From positions 81,001-145,000 of the forward strand of contig JBAMJR010000196.1 of assembly GCA_038501785.1 (NCBI GenBank): a DNA stretch of 64,000 nt, in the 5' to 3' direction. A program made the translations under genes and the position numbers. The notes under the pieces were generated by a model. That model worked only from the letters and a program-made list of their open reading frames with translations. It was not told the DNA's origin and made no database searches. The stretch comes from Myoxocephalus aenaeus. Taxonomy: Eukaryota > Chordata > Actinopteri > Perciformes > Cottidae. Shown piece after piece: positions 11,122 through 31,623 of this stretch (its first letter is position 1; each line of letters starts with the position of its first letter).

Positions 11122-12762
11122 TTAACTGGAGAGACCCAGGGAATTACTGGAGCAGCCTGATAATAAGGAGTTACAGTAATCCAGTCTTGAAGTAACAAAT
11201 GCATGGATCAATGTTTCTGCATCGCTTTGAGACAGGATGTGCCGGATTTTTGAGATGTTCTGTAGGTGAAAAAAGGCAGTCCTTGAGATTTGTTTCACGT
11301 GGGAGCCAAAGGACAGGTCCTGGTCAAAAATAACTCTGAGATTCCTTACGGTGGTGGTGGATGACAGAGCGATGCCATCCAGAGAAACCATATCATCAGA
11401 TAATTGATTCCTGAGGTGTTCTGGGCCGAGTAAAATAACTTCAGTCTTGTCCGAGTTCAGTAGCAGGAAGTTGCAGGTCATCCAGGTTTTGATGTCTTTA
11501 AGACACGCTTGAAGTTTAGCGACCTGGTGGATTTCATCTGGCTTGATCGACAGATATAGTTGAGTATCATCGGCATAGCAGTGAAAGTTTATTGCGTGTT
11601 TTCTGATAATATTGTCTAAAGGAAGCATATATAAGGTGAATAAAATTGGTCCAAGCACAGAACCTTGTGGAACTCCATGACGAACACCGGTGGTCATCGA
11701 GGCCTCTTCGTTTACAAATACAAACTGAGATCGATCTGATAAATACGACTTTAACCAGCTTAGTGCTGTACCTTTAATACCAATCAACTGGTCTAGTCTC
11801 TGTAATAAGATGTCATGGTCAATGGTGTTGAATGCTGCACTAAGGTCTAACGAGACAAGTACAGAGACAAGTCCCCTATCGGATGCAACTAGAAGGTCAT
11901 TAGTAATTGTCACTAGTGCTGTCTCTGTGCTATGATGCTTTCTAAATCCTGACTGAAACTCCTCAAATAAGCTATTGTTATGTAAAAAGTCACACAACTG
12001 ATTTGCGACTACCTTCTCCAGTATCTTAGAGAGGAAGGGAAGGTTAGAGATAGGTCTGTAGTTAGCCAACACCTCTGGATCCAGGGTGGGCTTCTTAAGA
12101 AGAGGTTTGATTACAGCTACTTTAAAAGACTGTGGTGCATGCCCAATTAGTAAAGACCCCTTGATAATATCTAGTAGAGAGACGCTAATTAAAGGTAAAA
12201 CTTCCTTAAACAGCTTTGTCGGAACGGGGTCCAGGAGACAGGTAGAAGATGTAGAAGTAGAAACCATTGAAGACAGTTGGTCAAGGTTGATGGTAAAAAA
12301 TCTATCCAGACACACAACAGGGCCCACAGCCTCCTCCATGACCATCCCACCTGAGGATGGACCGGCAGTAGTCGAGGGCAGGAGATCACCGATCCTGTCT
12401 CCAATAGCCAGAATCTTACCATTGAAGAAGTTCATGAAGTCATTACTACTGAGGTCTATAGGAATACACGGATCCACCGAGCTATGACTCTCAGCCAGCC
12501 TGGCCACAGTGCTAAAGAGAAAGCTAGGGTTATTCTTGTTTTTCTCTATTAGTGATGAGTAGTAGGCTCCTCTGGCATTACGGAGGGCCTTCTTATATGT
12601 TCTCAGACTATTCCGCCAAACCAACTGGGACTCCTCCAGACCGTTGGAATGCCATATGCCCTCAAGCTTCCGTGATGTTTGCTTCAATATGCGGGTCTGA
12701 GGGTTGTACCATGGAGCGAGCCTCCTTTGCTTAATGATCCTCTTTTTTAGAGGGGCTATCAA
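11122..12762 (-). pseudogene. LINE reverse transcriptase frame (L2 clade)
   Basis: A 546-codon open frame covers most of the reverse transcriptase domain. Visible motifs in order are NYRPISNLPFLSKILEKVVA, FQSGFRKHHSTETAL, LDLSAAFNTIDHDILLQRL, GVPQGSVLGPILFTLYM and the catalytic YADDTQLYLS, followed by thumb-type sequence (NSDKTEVILLGPEH, RTAFFHLQNISKIR). This enzyme copies LINE RNA at a nicked target. The frame is cut short at its C-terminus (stop near 11122), and the homologous C-terminal sequence continues in other frames down to about 10750. Confidence 0.93.
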
Positions 12763-13216
12763 GTCTCAGTGAGCCAGTAGCACCATCGATGAACTGATCA
12801 ATCTGGGAGGGAGTAAAGTTAGCACAGAAGTCCTCTGTTATATTGAGACATGGTAATGAATCAAATACAGAAGGAATCGCTTCCTTAAATCTAGCAACAG
12901 CACTGTCAGTTAGACATCTGGTGTAAAAACTCTTGCCTAACGCTGTACAATCCGGGAGTATGAACTCAAAAGTTATAAGGCAATGGTCTGATAAAAGAGG
13001 GTTCTGTGGAAACACTACTAAATGCTCCACGTCAATGCCATATGTAAGAACAAGGTCGAGGGTGTGGTTAAAGCAGTGAGTCGGTTCCTGTACTCTCTGA
13101 CAGAATCCAATCGAATCCAACAATGCGCTAAATGCAACACTAAGGCTATCATTGCCGACATCCACATGAATATTAAAATCCCCTACAATAATAACCTTAT
13201 CAGTCTTAAGGACCAA
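12731..13216 (-). pseudogene. LINE endonuclease, C-terminal part
   Basis: Translates to IIVGDFNIHVD, then TLDLVLTYGI and NPLLSDHCLITFEF. GDFN and SDH are the conserved motifs of APE-type endonucleases of L2/CR1 LINEs. It overlaps the RT frame by about 30 bases in another frame, so a frameshift separates two domains that are normally one ORF2. Confidence 0.85.
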
Positions 13217-13350
13217 ACTTCACAAAAACTCTGAAATAAATTCTGAATACGTACCTGGTGCCCGGTATACCACAACAAACATAATTGGCAGTACTGTTTT
13301 CCAGGATGGATGTGAAAGACTAAGGCCAAGGCTTTCAAATGAGTTGCAAT

Positions 13351-13614
13351 TCAATCCAGACCCATTAACAGACGCGAGTCAAAGATGGCAGCTACTCCAC
13401 CTCCTCGGCCGGTGCCTCGAGGAATGTGAGTATTAATATGACTTGGAAGAGTAGATTCATTTAGGCTGACATATTCCTCATGCCTCAGCCAGGTTTCAGT
13501 AAGACAGAACACATCAATATGATTGTCTGATATTAATTCATTTACTAATACAGCTTTAGAAGACAAATATCTAATATTTAGGAGGGTTAGGGAACATTTA
13601 GGGTTCAGGAACAT
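13351..13614 (-). pseudogene. LINE endonuclease, N-terminal part
   Basis: Reads LTLLNIRYLSSKAVLVNELI, then HIDVFCLTETWL and PRGTGRGGGVAAIF. The LTETWL and GRGGGVA motifs are typical of the endonuclease start in L2-type ORF2. The frame ends at a TGA after LLMGLD, and the following sequence (FVVVYRAPGTYSEF) continues in another frame. Confidence 0.85.
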
Positions 13615-13619
13615 TTAAA

Positions 13620-13970
13620 TAGCAGCTTTGGCTTAAATGTGGCCCTTAAATTAAATGTGTTTCAGACCTCGAACACCTCACCAACTCCCAGCATCCCTCC
13701 ATCCTACTTCCTGTCCATTATTTCACATCATGTGATATTAAGCCGTTGCTTTGCTACGGACGAACGACCCTTCAGGTTGAAACGTTACATTAATAGAAAC
13801 ACCGAAATGTAAATAACGACCGCTTCTCAGCTGTGACAGATGATTTGTGTGTTTTGCTTTTAACACAAAAACAAAAACAACCAACATGTGTACATTGTTT
13901 GACTCTAAATGACCATCATTTACTAAATGAACATCATGCTGTATTGAAGAAGACTTGAAACTAGAAATTG
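13620..13970. other. Spacer, nothing recognised
   Basis: AT-rich sequence between the LINE and a tandem repeat block. No coding frame or RNA gene seen. Confidence 0.5.
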
Positions 13971-13973
13971 AGA

Positions 13974-14300
13974 CATGAACTCATGTTTACAATGTTTACT
14001 GAGGGAATAAATCAAGAGAGAAGTAGAGGTATTTATATAGACTTCTATACAAACAGAGTCGCCCCCCTGCTGGTCAGTAGAGATAATGCAGCTTTAACAC
14101 AGGAAGCATATACTTCTATACAAACAGAGGAGTCACCCCCTGCTGGTCAGTAGAGAGAATGCAGCTTAAACACATGAAGCATAGACTTCTATACATCCAG
14201 AGGAGTTGCCCCCTGGTGGTCAGTAGAGAGAATGGATCTTTAACACATGAACTCATGTTTACAATGTTTACTGAGGGAATAATTTAAGAGAGAAGAATTC
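13974..14300. repeat. Tandem ~75-bp fish repeat, copy A
   Basis: Three units, each containing ACTTCTATACA(A/T)(A/C)CAGAG, then a GCCCCCTG(C/G)TGGTCAGTAGA core and AATGCAGCTTTAACAC. The block is bracketed by a direct repeat, ACATGAACTCATGTTTACAA followed by TGTTTACTGAGGGAATAA, at about 13974 and 14246. The same unit recurs at 15440-15670 in opposite orientation and singly near 58800 and 27280. Confidence 0.85.
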
Positions 14301-15055
14301 TGCAGAAAGTCACCAATTAACACGGTCACTGGTTAAACAGCAACACCTGTTGCTCGGACCGCGACCTTTGTTAGGCTCCACAATTGTTAAAACTTTGAAA
14401 AAAAAGTTTGATAAATTAAGCTTTATATTTTATTTTCAATAACATGCATGAAGTTCCAAACGCAGACGATAGATATAATTTAGAATTTCCACATTTGTTG
14501 ACCGTTAAAAGTCCTGTGAACCTTCGTGTCGCTGCACGTTTCTGAGTTTAAACCAGAACTGGTTTTCCCTTCTGACACTTATATATCGATCTTGCAGCTC
14601 CACAGATTGCATCCTGAGAATTATTTATCTCTTATCCCACAATGCAACATGAACGACAGCTGGTCATAGATGAATATAATAATGTATAAATGATCTTTCC
14701 AGCAGCGCAGAGAGACTCCGAGGGATCTTTACAAAAACAAATGTTCTTCTTCTTCAGAAACTTAAACGTCACATCGTGTCTCCCTAAATACTCGTACAGT
14801 TTTTTTTGTGATGCTTTGATTCCTGATGCATGTTGGGAATTAGGGAGATCAGCCCCCGCAGATGAAAAAAAAAATATATATATATTAGTTTTCATCTCTA
14901 ATGCTTTGTTTCATCACCCGTCCATCACACCGAGGATGAAAGGCTGCTCGTTATGCCGCCGGTGGACGACGGACGCTGTCGGATCTAAATTCCACATCAG
15001 ACCTCTTCACCGAGATGGACAGCCAGAGGTTATTAGAAGGAGCTTGAGGTCCGAG

Positions 15056-15060
<5 letters not shown>
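14300..15060. other. Spacer, nothing recognised
   Basis: No protein-like frame. A short TA run lies at about 14872-14886. Confidence 0.5.

Positions 15061-15109
<49 letters not shown>
15061..15109. repeat. (CT)n(CA)n microsatellite
   Basis: Short CT run followed by about 20 CA units. Confidence 0.95.
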
Positions 15110-15110
<1 letters not shown>

Positions 15111-15225
15111 CAGCGCTGCCTGTGATCTATGATTCATGTGCACTCATTTAAAATAGTGTGAAATATTTAAAGTTGGCTGGTCGGCCTCAGAGGGTCGACT
15201 CACTGACCTCTCCACTCTTATTACT

Positions 15226-15275
15226 GTGGAGGAGGAGGAGGAGGAGGAGGAGGAGGAGGAGGAGGAGGAGGAGGT
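15226..15275. repeat. (GGA)n trinucleotide repeat
   Basis: About 16 GAG/GGA triplets. Confidence 0.95.
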
Positions 15276-15439
15276 GATGGGGTAGAAAGGGAGAGGAAGG
15301 TAATAAAAGTAAGAGACGAAAAGGACGGAGAGGCGGATGGATACAGACTTCATGAGTTGGTTCACTCCTTTAGTCTTCATGTTCATGTTTAAATGTTTCT
15401 TGTCATTTTCAGTCCAAACCAGGAATCAACCTCCGGTTC

Positions 15440-15670
15440 TGAAGAGTAAAGTCTATGCTTTATGTGTTAAAGCTGCATTCTCTCTACTGACCATCATGGG
15501 GCGACTCCTCTGGTTGTATAGAAGTCTATGCTTCATGTGTTAAAGCTGCATTATCTCTCCTGATCACCAGGGGGCGACTCCTCTGGTTGTATAGAAGTCT
15601 ATGCTTCTTGTGTTAAAGCTGCATTCTCTCTAGAGGCCACCCCCCTGGTGTCTACTCCTCTGGTTGTAGA
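15440..15670. repeat. Tandem ~75-bp fish repeat, copy B (inverted relative to copy A)
   Basis: Three units with GTCTATGCTT, GTTAAAGCTGCATTCTCTC, GGGGCGACTCCTCTGGTTGT and ATAGAAGTCTATGC. This is the reverse complement of the block at 13974-14300, about 1.1 kb away. Confidence 0.85.
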
Positions 15671-15679
15671 TATGGTTTT

Positions 15680-16039
15680 AGATATTTACGTTTTATTCTC
15701 CTTTTTTGGTGTTTTTAATGTTCTTATTTAGAACATTAGTGACGTGTGACCTTTGACCCTCCTCTCACTTTTTTGAGCTTTCACCCACCTCTCACAGTCT
15801 TCTTCAAGCAATTGGTTACAGATTTGTGCATGCAGTTGTGGTGTGTTCATGGGTACTGAGCTTAAAAACACAAAAAAAGCAGTATATGTTGTGTTGTTTT
15901 TTGTTCTTTCTTCTTTATACTTCAGGTGCCAATCTGGTGATTGGTTGCCACCTTTGCAGGCCAATCCTGCTTTGTTTGATGCCATGTACACACTGACACT
16001 GCTAGGCGGGAAGTGTGTGTGTGTGTGTGAGTGTGTGTG

Positions 16040-16087
<48 letters not shown>

Positions 16088-17520
16088 TGAGGACAGCAAA
16101 TGAGTTTGGGGTATCCTGTACATTTGTGCGCTCACGAAGGTACTTTGTGTCTAGAACATCAGGTTATTGGTCGGTGCTCCCGCTGTATTTGTTTTGGTAT
16201 AACCTTTGTTTAGAGAAGCATGAAGCCATGTTGTTTGTTTCTTAGGCCTAGTTTTGTTATCTTGATCTATTTGTTTGGCTCGCCCACACCTGTCCCACTT
16301 CATGGAGAACATTAGTTTTTTTCTGTTGGCCACAACCGCGTGTAAATTTTGTTTAAAACGTTACTCCTACTTTTGACTTTCTTTCACATATTCTTTGGCT
16401 GTCACGTGTTCCATATATGTCACTTATCCCCTTGACTGAAAAGGTGACGTCATAGTTTGGTAATGATGATGAAAGACTGCAGGTTTTATCTTAAAACGTG
16501 TTCCTTTTTACAATTGTTTAAGTAGGTGTTGATTATTATTTTTTTCTGTTGCATTAATGTGTTTACCCTATCACATTCTTTTTCATCAACTCTATGTATT
16601 CTACGGTGCTGCTTAGCTTTTACATTGTACGTCCGTAGACGCAGGAGCAGAATAAATTCGGCTCATGGAAGAGAATAAAAGGTATTATATGTAAGATGAG
16701 ACTCGAACGCGACTGTATTAAAACACAAAGGTGGATTATCTTCACCACAGAGATGAACGCGTCCTCACATGCCGGTGGAGCTGCAGCGACACCTAGAGGA
16801 CCGACACGGAACTGCAGGTGAGCTCTAATCACTTTTATTATGCAGCAATCTTAATCATTTTATTCATTCTGGAAGTCTTATTTCTTGTTTGTGTCCCATC
16901 AACAGCATGTTGAATTAAAAACATGAAGTTATGTTTTTATTTTTACATGAGCGGCATTTGGATGTATAATTTATTTCTGCAAAATCTCTTACTGTTTGTA
17001 TTAAAAGTATTTGCAATTCATTTGCAGCTATTAACTCAAAATACTAGATATATTTATACTGTATGTGTGTCCCATCTTTTAATAAAAAAATCTAACCGAT
17101 TCCAAATATGATAGTTTACATTTTTATTGCACAAATATTTATAAGAAATAAAACGCAAATAAATTAGCTTTTTATTGTGAAAATATTTTTATCCAGCATG
17201 AACATCCTTATTCTTGAGAAACTCACTGTGAAAATGATTTTAATGTCTACATCTGACAGCTGAATGAAACGTGTTCACAGTTTTATGCAAACTGAGGGAC
17301 CAAGTGGGTGGAGCTTAATCTCCTCAGTCATTTAAATGGGACGAAAGTTTATTGTGTTTGTAACTTCCTTTAAATTCCCTTTCCCATAGTGTTTTATACT
17401 AACATGTGCATCATAAGCATTTGATTGACAGGGACCAAAATAACTGTGCCCAGATTCTGATCATCCATTCATAAAAAAATATGGCACACAAACCAGTAGA
17501 TCAGTGAACATTTGTATTGT
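15680..17520. other. Spacer between convergent npas3 and egln3
   Basis: Holds a (GT)n(GA)n microsatellite at about 16014-16085. I see no gene-like frame; apparent open frames come from the microsatellite or are short and AT-rich. Confidence 0.55.
16014..16085. repeat. (GT)n(GA)n compound microsatellite
   Basis: GTGTGTG tract with a GAGT interruption followed by about 20 GA units. Confidence 0.95.
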
Positions 17521-17545
17521 ACGTTTCATTCTTAAAAATAAAAGC

Positions 17546-17551
17546 TTTATT
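17546..17551 (-). terminator. egln3: Candidate polyadenylation signal of egln3
   Basis: TTTATT on the plus strand gives AATAAA on the minus strand, about 670 bases past the egln3 stop. This implies a 3' UTR of roughly 17520-18221 that contains the CA repeat at 17684-17760. Confidence 0.5.
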
Positions 17552-17682
17552 CAATACATCTGTAAATATTATGACTGTTTGCATTCAGACAATCTAGACA
17601 AAATGTTTCTTTTATACCTAACACAGTTCCATCAACATGTCTGAAAACAGATCTCAGGTCAGGTTGCAGAGTAAAATAGTAA

Positions 17683-17683
<1 letters not shown>

Positions 17684-17760
<77 letters not shown>
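17684..17760. repeat. (CA)n microsatellite in the inferred egln3 3' UTR
   Basis: About 38 uninterrupted CA units; read in the transcript as (UG)n. Confidence 0.97.
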
Positions 17761-17762
<2 letters not shown>

Positions 17763-18221
17763 TGAGAGCAGATCATGCACAGAACGCTGGCAGTCATTTT
17801 AAGAATATTAAGGGAATATAAAGTCACAGCGAGTGAAGAAATTGTGGTTTTCCTCTCAAATGATCAGATCTCAAAGTTAAAATACGAATACGAAATAAGA
17901 ATTGGACTTTTCAGTCCACATTTAGACGTGAGTTATTAGTAAACTCAGAACCGTCGTATTTAAAACATCTGTAATCTTAATCTGTAAACCTTAAAAACTG
18001 TTGGTCAACTCCTCCTGTGACCTGAAGGAAGGGCTTAAACTGTTCTCTTTCTCAGCTGAAAGCACTGCACACACACACACACCATGTAGACAAGTCACCT
18101 GATCTTCATCCATCAGGTGACTTGTCATGTCCATCCTTCACGCTGAAGGATGCACATTTTGTAAAATTCTTAATTTTTTTCCATGTTCTTTCAGCTTTTT
18201 TCGAAAAGCACCGAAGGAAAC

Positions 18222-26930
<8,709 letters not shown>

Positions 26931-27126
26931 GTTAGGGACGGATCCAGGCCGATAGTACTCACGGAGACCAATAATGAAGTAAAGTACACGGAGGTGAAGT
27001 ACTTGTACTTCACGTTTGACTGACACGATGAAACCCAACAGTGGAAGCAGAACCAGGAGGGTTTGTTTTGACTAAATGCCTCCAGACGCGTCTGTGAACT
27101 CTTTTCATCACCAAATGTCAAGTCCG

Positions 27127-27132
27127 CACGTG
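27127..27132. promoter_or_regulatory. egln3: Candidate hypoxia/E-box element upstream of egln3
   Basis: CACGTG within GTCCGCACGTGTGTTA, about 200 bp upstream of the egln3 ATG. ACGTG/GCGTG is the HIF core, and EGLN3 is a known HIF target, but a 6-bp match occurs by chance. Confidence 0.3.
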
Positions 27133-27239
27133 TGTTATTACACTACTTCCAGTTATCGATTTCAGAATAAAAGCCAAACTGGCGGAGAGTCGGTGTTGCC
27201 AACTAACAGAAGAAAATGTAAATAATCTAATGAAAGGAA

Positions 27240-28200
27240 ATCCATATTAATTGGTTGATGCGTCATGTGTTCTGGTTGTATAGAAGTCTAAAAATGACTA
27301 CTCTCTTGATTCATTCCCTCAGTAAACAAATATTAAATGACCGATTATCTGATAGACATCTGCAACTAATAATACATAATGGAGGTTGTTTATCAATCAT
27401 TCTGCTTTTCTCTCCTTTTATACAACTTTAAACTGGATATCTCTGAGTTTTGGACTGTGATATGGAAAAATATTAAATTTGAAGACCTCATTATTGGTCA
27501 GTATTTTCTGACAGATCTTCCTTTCAAAAATTATTATTATTATATATTTGGTTGTCAATTTACCAAGTTGTATTTGTGTTTCTTGAATGTTGCAGGATTT
27601 CATTAGCTGATTTAGATGTTTAGGCTCTGAGAATAATAAGTATTTTTTTACTATTTGGTGATATTTTATACACTAAATATATGTCAGACTACATTCATCT
27701 TTTAATTATTATAATAATTAAACAATTAATTAATATAATTTTTAGTTGGCTCTTTATTAAACATCTACTACATGAATCAAACCAATTGTTCTCACAAAGT
27801 AATAAACAACTAAATACACACCAGTAACACACCAGTTTATTTTGAAGGCCTACTTTTCCTTTTCCGGTCATATGCTGGTTAACAGATGAGAGAGTGCGAC
27901 GTGCTGGATGTGATGTGACTGAAGAGGAGGTCTGGTTCATAACAACACTTTTTTATTATGACATATTTGATTGTATATTGTTTATAATCATGCAACACAT
28001 TTTAACTTAATTTAATGGGGGGAAATAGTGGAACTGACTCAAATAAAAATTAAAATAAAATAAAATAAAAAAATATATACTGTATATATATATATATATA
28101 TGTATACAGTATACTGTATTAAACTGCATATCATAATAGTATTTATATAAAACAAAACTGTATTCATCAACAAGTTAAACATACTGTTGTTATTTTTAGT
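27240..28200. other. Intergenic region upstream of egln3
   Basis: AT-rich, with a partial copy of the dispersed ~75-bp repeat near 27270-27330 and TA-rich sequence near 28070-28125. No gene seen. Confidence 0.55.
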
Positions 28201-28242
28201 GTCATAACTGTAAACACAGTCGGATAAACTGGAGTCCCTCTG

Positions 28243-28364
28243 CACGTGCCCGCGCACTGGGCGTGCCCGCCGCCATTGAGGACTCCACCAGCCGCATGTA
28301 GCCCTCGTGCTCACTGCCTCCGGTGCGCGAGGAAGTAAACAGTGAACGTGAACTAGATCACGTG
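28243..28364. promoter_or_regulatory. egln3: Cluster of four RCGTG (HIF-type) motifs upstream of egln3
   Basis: CACGTG at 28243-28248, GCGTG at 28261-28265, ACGTG at 28346-28350 and CACGTG at 28359-28364 lie in a small GC-rich island in otherwise AT-rich DNA, about 1.3 kb upstream of the egln3 start codon. This would suit a hypoxia-responsive enhancer. A short exon is an alternative reading: one minus frame gives SRTGGSEHEGYMRLVESSMA. Confidence 0.35.
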
Positions 28365-28406
28365 CAAGGAGGAGCCCAAGATCAGCTGGGCAGATAGTCA
28401 ATATGG

Positions 28407-28413
28407 GATGATG

Positions 28414-28466
<53 letters not shown>
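28407..28466. repeat. (ATA)n trinucleotide repeat
   Basis: About 19 AAT/ATA triplets. Confidence 0.95.
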
Positions 28467-28467
<1 letters not shown>

Positions 28468-28640
28468 GTGATAATGGGATAATTGGGATAATAGGAATAC
28501 AAATAAATACTGGACTACGTTATTTTGCTGGTAAATATGTTTACATTAAAACAAAACTAATTTTATTGCATGTATGATTTTTGTAAAAACAAGTTTTCAA
28601 AGAAATTATTTTCTCAATGATTGATGACACTTTGTGTGTG

Positions 28641-28642
<2 letters not shown>

Positions 28643-28689
<47 letters not shown>

Positions 28690-28690
28690 A
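28643..28690. repeat. (AT)n(AC)n microsatellite
   Basis: About 19 AT units followed by a short AC run. Confidence 0.93.
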
Positions 28691-28870
28691 TCAACTCGGC
28701 CTTGAAAGTCTGATGAAAATATCAGAGGACGTTAAACGACGGCGGTTCAAACTCCAGTCAGACAGAGGGTACATCCCAAGTCTCTAAAGTGTCGTTTCCT
28801 CGCTCCTTGATCCTCGATTGAACCGGAAGTGGTTCTGCGCCACCATCTTGACGGCCGTCCCAAAGCTCTG

Positions 28871-30031
28871 GCTGCGGTCGAATAGTCCAATAATTACCTC
28901 CTAACGTCTTACCCTAAGCACTTTTCCTTAACCTCTGTGGAAAACGCCACGGGGTTAAGGAAAGATGGGAAGGAGAATTCATAAGGAGTTAGGAGAAGAC
29001 AACCGCGGTGTTTAGAGAATCTGACTCCACTTTCACTAAGCAACGTTGTTATGACGCGACGGCAGGCGCATGTTAGTGACGTCGGTCTGTCTGCAGCGGT
29101 GAAACTACAATGTTCCGAAGATGGACTACAAAAAGCGCAGCTTAGATACTTCGTCCGTCTTCTTACAGTGTTGCGTCATAACGACATAAACAACCTGGTT
29201 CATAGTATTACTTTAATAACGAGGTTGGAATAGAAATGAACGAAGGAATATGAAAGTGAAACCAAGGTATTTTTCACAGAGTACAAAGCTACTAAACTGT
29301 CTCTTTGTTCAGTTTCAAACATGCTGAATGAAATACGTTATCACACAAACGATGTGTGTCTCATATCCCGTTATGTTGTTATGGTTTATATGCAGATTAT
29401 AATCTGATCATAAAAATATGCAGACAACAGTTTATGAAACACAACTCGTGTTGACTTGATATGTTTTATGTGACAAAATAGTTGATTAAAATGATGATAA
29501 TCAGAAACATGACTCAGACTGAAGAGCTCGTCCAGTTTAACTCTTTCATTAAAGCTTCTGTAACTGAAGTCAAATAAAATAAAAGACTGAGGCTAAAGCT
29601 GCAGTACAACACCAGAGAGAATATCAAATACGTCAGTTTGATCACTTTACAGCAGTTTTCAGCAACCTAACGTTTGTAGTTTGCCAGCCGGTTTAACAGA
29701 TTATTGAAAGTATTTCAAAGTTATAGCAACGGTTATTTACATGATCTGCGTTTCTCGGTCATGATCGTTTGTTCTCGTGAACGGCCGAATGATACGTCAC
29801 TTTAAATGTTGCCGCCGCAAGGAATTGTGGGTCGCCATTATCTCCTTTCCTTTCGTAAAGGCAGGTCGAGTGGCTCCTATGCTAAAGGTGATAAGTTAGG
29901 AAGCATGAAGCTCTTTTCCTTTGCTTTTAGATAATTCGACCGGCACTTATCATGGCGGCCACTTAGGTACTTCCGGGTCATTTCACTCAGTTAGGAAGGT
30001 TCCAAACCAAAATGGACTATTCGACCGCAGC
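28871..30031. mobile_element. Non-autonomous DNA transposon with 19-bp perfect TIRs (copy 2)
   Basis: Left end GCTGCGGTCGAATAGTCCA (28871-28889) is the exact inverse of the right end at 30013-30031. The 1161-bp interior has no transposase-like frame and matches 21445-23095. No convincing target duplication is visible (flanks CTCTG and TGAGT), so I cannot assign a superfamily. Confidence 0.85.
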
Positions 30032-30034
30032 TGA

Positions 30035-31540
30035 GTTAACCAGCAACCGGCCACTGGTTTCCTTCCTGACCGGCTGCCAGACTGGTATCTCAGACAATAC
30101 TTAGAGTACAAATAATACCTTTTGAAATGTTCAGTAATTTACTCTGTACCTTTATTTTGAAGTGCAGACCCTTATTATGATGATACACACAGTTTAAGTT
30201 ATTCAGATGTCTCATGTAGTTCTGGATTGTTTCCTGAAATATGTTCTACTAAATATTATTTGTATTAGTGTTTGTGAGTGTTGATGGTTGACAGGATCCA
30301 AAAAATGTTTTCCCTGTTCTACTTGAAGTTTTGATGCTAATACTTGTTAGTAATGTGGTATTAGTACATTTAAGTAAAAAAAAATAGTCTTCAACCACCG
30401 CTGTTATAGTTACAAGAGTCCACTGAAGTTATAGCCAAACCTAAACAATCAGTGTAAATACGAAATGGTGCGCCATTTTCTTCTTCACTCTCAGGCGTGC
30501 AGTTCAGATCAGCAGCGCTCCGATCGGTGCTGCCTCTGGTGGCTACGGTGGTGTAACTGCAACAGCATGCCGCGGTGGAATGTAACAAAGTGTCCTTAAG
30601 GTCAGCCCCCCATTTCTTTTTTAAAACGTAAACTTAATTATCTCTGCAACCACAACGTTTATTAACTTAATTTATATTGCTACAATACTGTAACCCTTAC
30701 CCCAACCCTGTCTCCTAAAAATTACGTTCCCCCAGAACTAATACGCATTCCCAATTACGTTTGATCAGAAACGTATCTCCTCCCTGATTATGTTTGTGTT
30801 TGACGTATTACACATACGTTGATTATACACGTATACGTTGATTAAACACGTATGTTGATTATACACGTATTTTTGTTTGATTGTTTTTATGTTTGTGTTT
30901 GACGTATTACAAATACGTTTATAATTGTGTGTTTGTGTTATTGTTTTCTTGCTTTATTTAAGCATATTTTAATTTTTAAACTCTGGGGAGAAAAAAGAAA
31001 GGAGAGGCGGGGTGAGGCCAGTGACGGCCGCACCGGGAGCCCGAGAGTCGGCCGCACCGGGAGCCGAAGACCGTTTGCCTGCCGTTGTTAGGCCGGTAAC
31101 GGGCCGGTCTTCAGACCGCTTGCAACGGGGCTCGGTCTTCAGACCGCTTGGCCGCCGCCGTTAGGCCGGCGGTAACAGCCTCCTTCGCGCCGGCTCCGGT
31201 CTTCTCTGAGTCGGGTTGTTTGTGAATGCAGCCCAAAGTGTGTGATAAACTCCATCTAGTGCAGTAAACCACTGCGATCATCAGCAGACACTCGGATCTC
31301 TGTGGTCACATCAAGTGCAGAATCTGACGTGAAAAATATTCAAACGGGCGGAAGGAGTCACGGGACCCAACATCCGGTTTTCAAAATACTAACTGATATG
31401 AATGTGTTCAGAACATTTCTGACCACATCCACACATCTTAACTGTAACAGTCCGTTGTGTTTGACACATTACAACATTTATGTAAGACCAGTACATACCT
31501 TACCCATACCTATAGAAAAACCATATGTATAAACCATATA
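30035..31540. other. Intergenic region, repeat-derived in part
   Basis: Contains a stretch with ACGTATT/ATTACGT variants (about 30720-30930) and a GC-rich block with repeated GGCCGCACCGGGAGCC and CTTCAGACCGCTTG motifs (about 31010-31200). Both look like dispersed fish repeats. No gene seen. Confidence 0.5.
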
Positions 31541-31548
31541 TTTTGAAA

Positions 31549-31623
<75 letters not shown>

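Larger units (their letters stand above)
10045..13615 (-). mobile_element. L2/Maui-like LINE retrotransposon, decayed
   Basis: Minus-strand non-LTR retrotransposon. Read 5' to 3' from 13615 down to about 10045 it has an apurinic-type endonuclease region, a reverse transcriptase, and a 3' UTR widely dispersed in fish (TATAGCCCAACATCAC, GAGGGCTTTACAATCTGTAC, AGAGGAGGATCCCTCTCCCA). It ends in a short AATTC-type terminal repeat near 10060. The coding region is broken at about 13351, again between 13216 and 13351, and again at the endonuclease/RT junction near 12740, so the copy is not active. It sits between the convergent npas3 and egln3 genes. Confidence 0.9.

Noticed and set aside
26931..27038. 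In-frame upstream extension of egln3 exon 1
   Set aside because: The extension has no similarity to the family, and the internal ATG at 26928-26930 aligns with the known vertebrate start.
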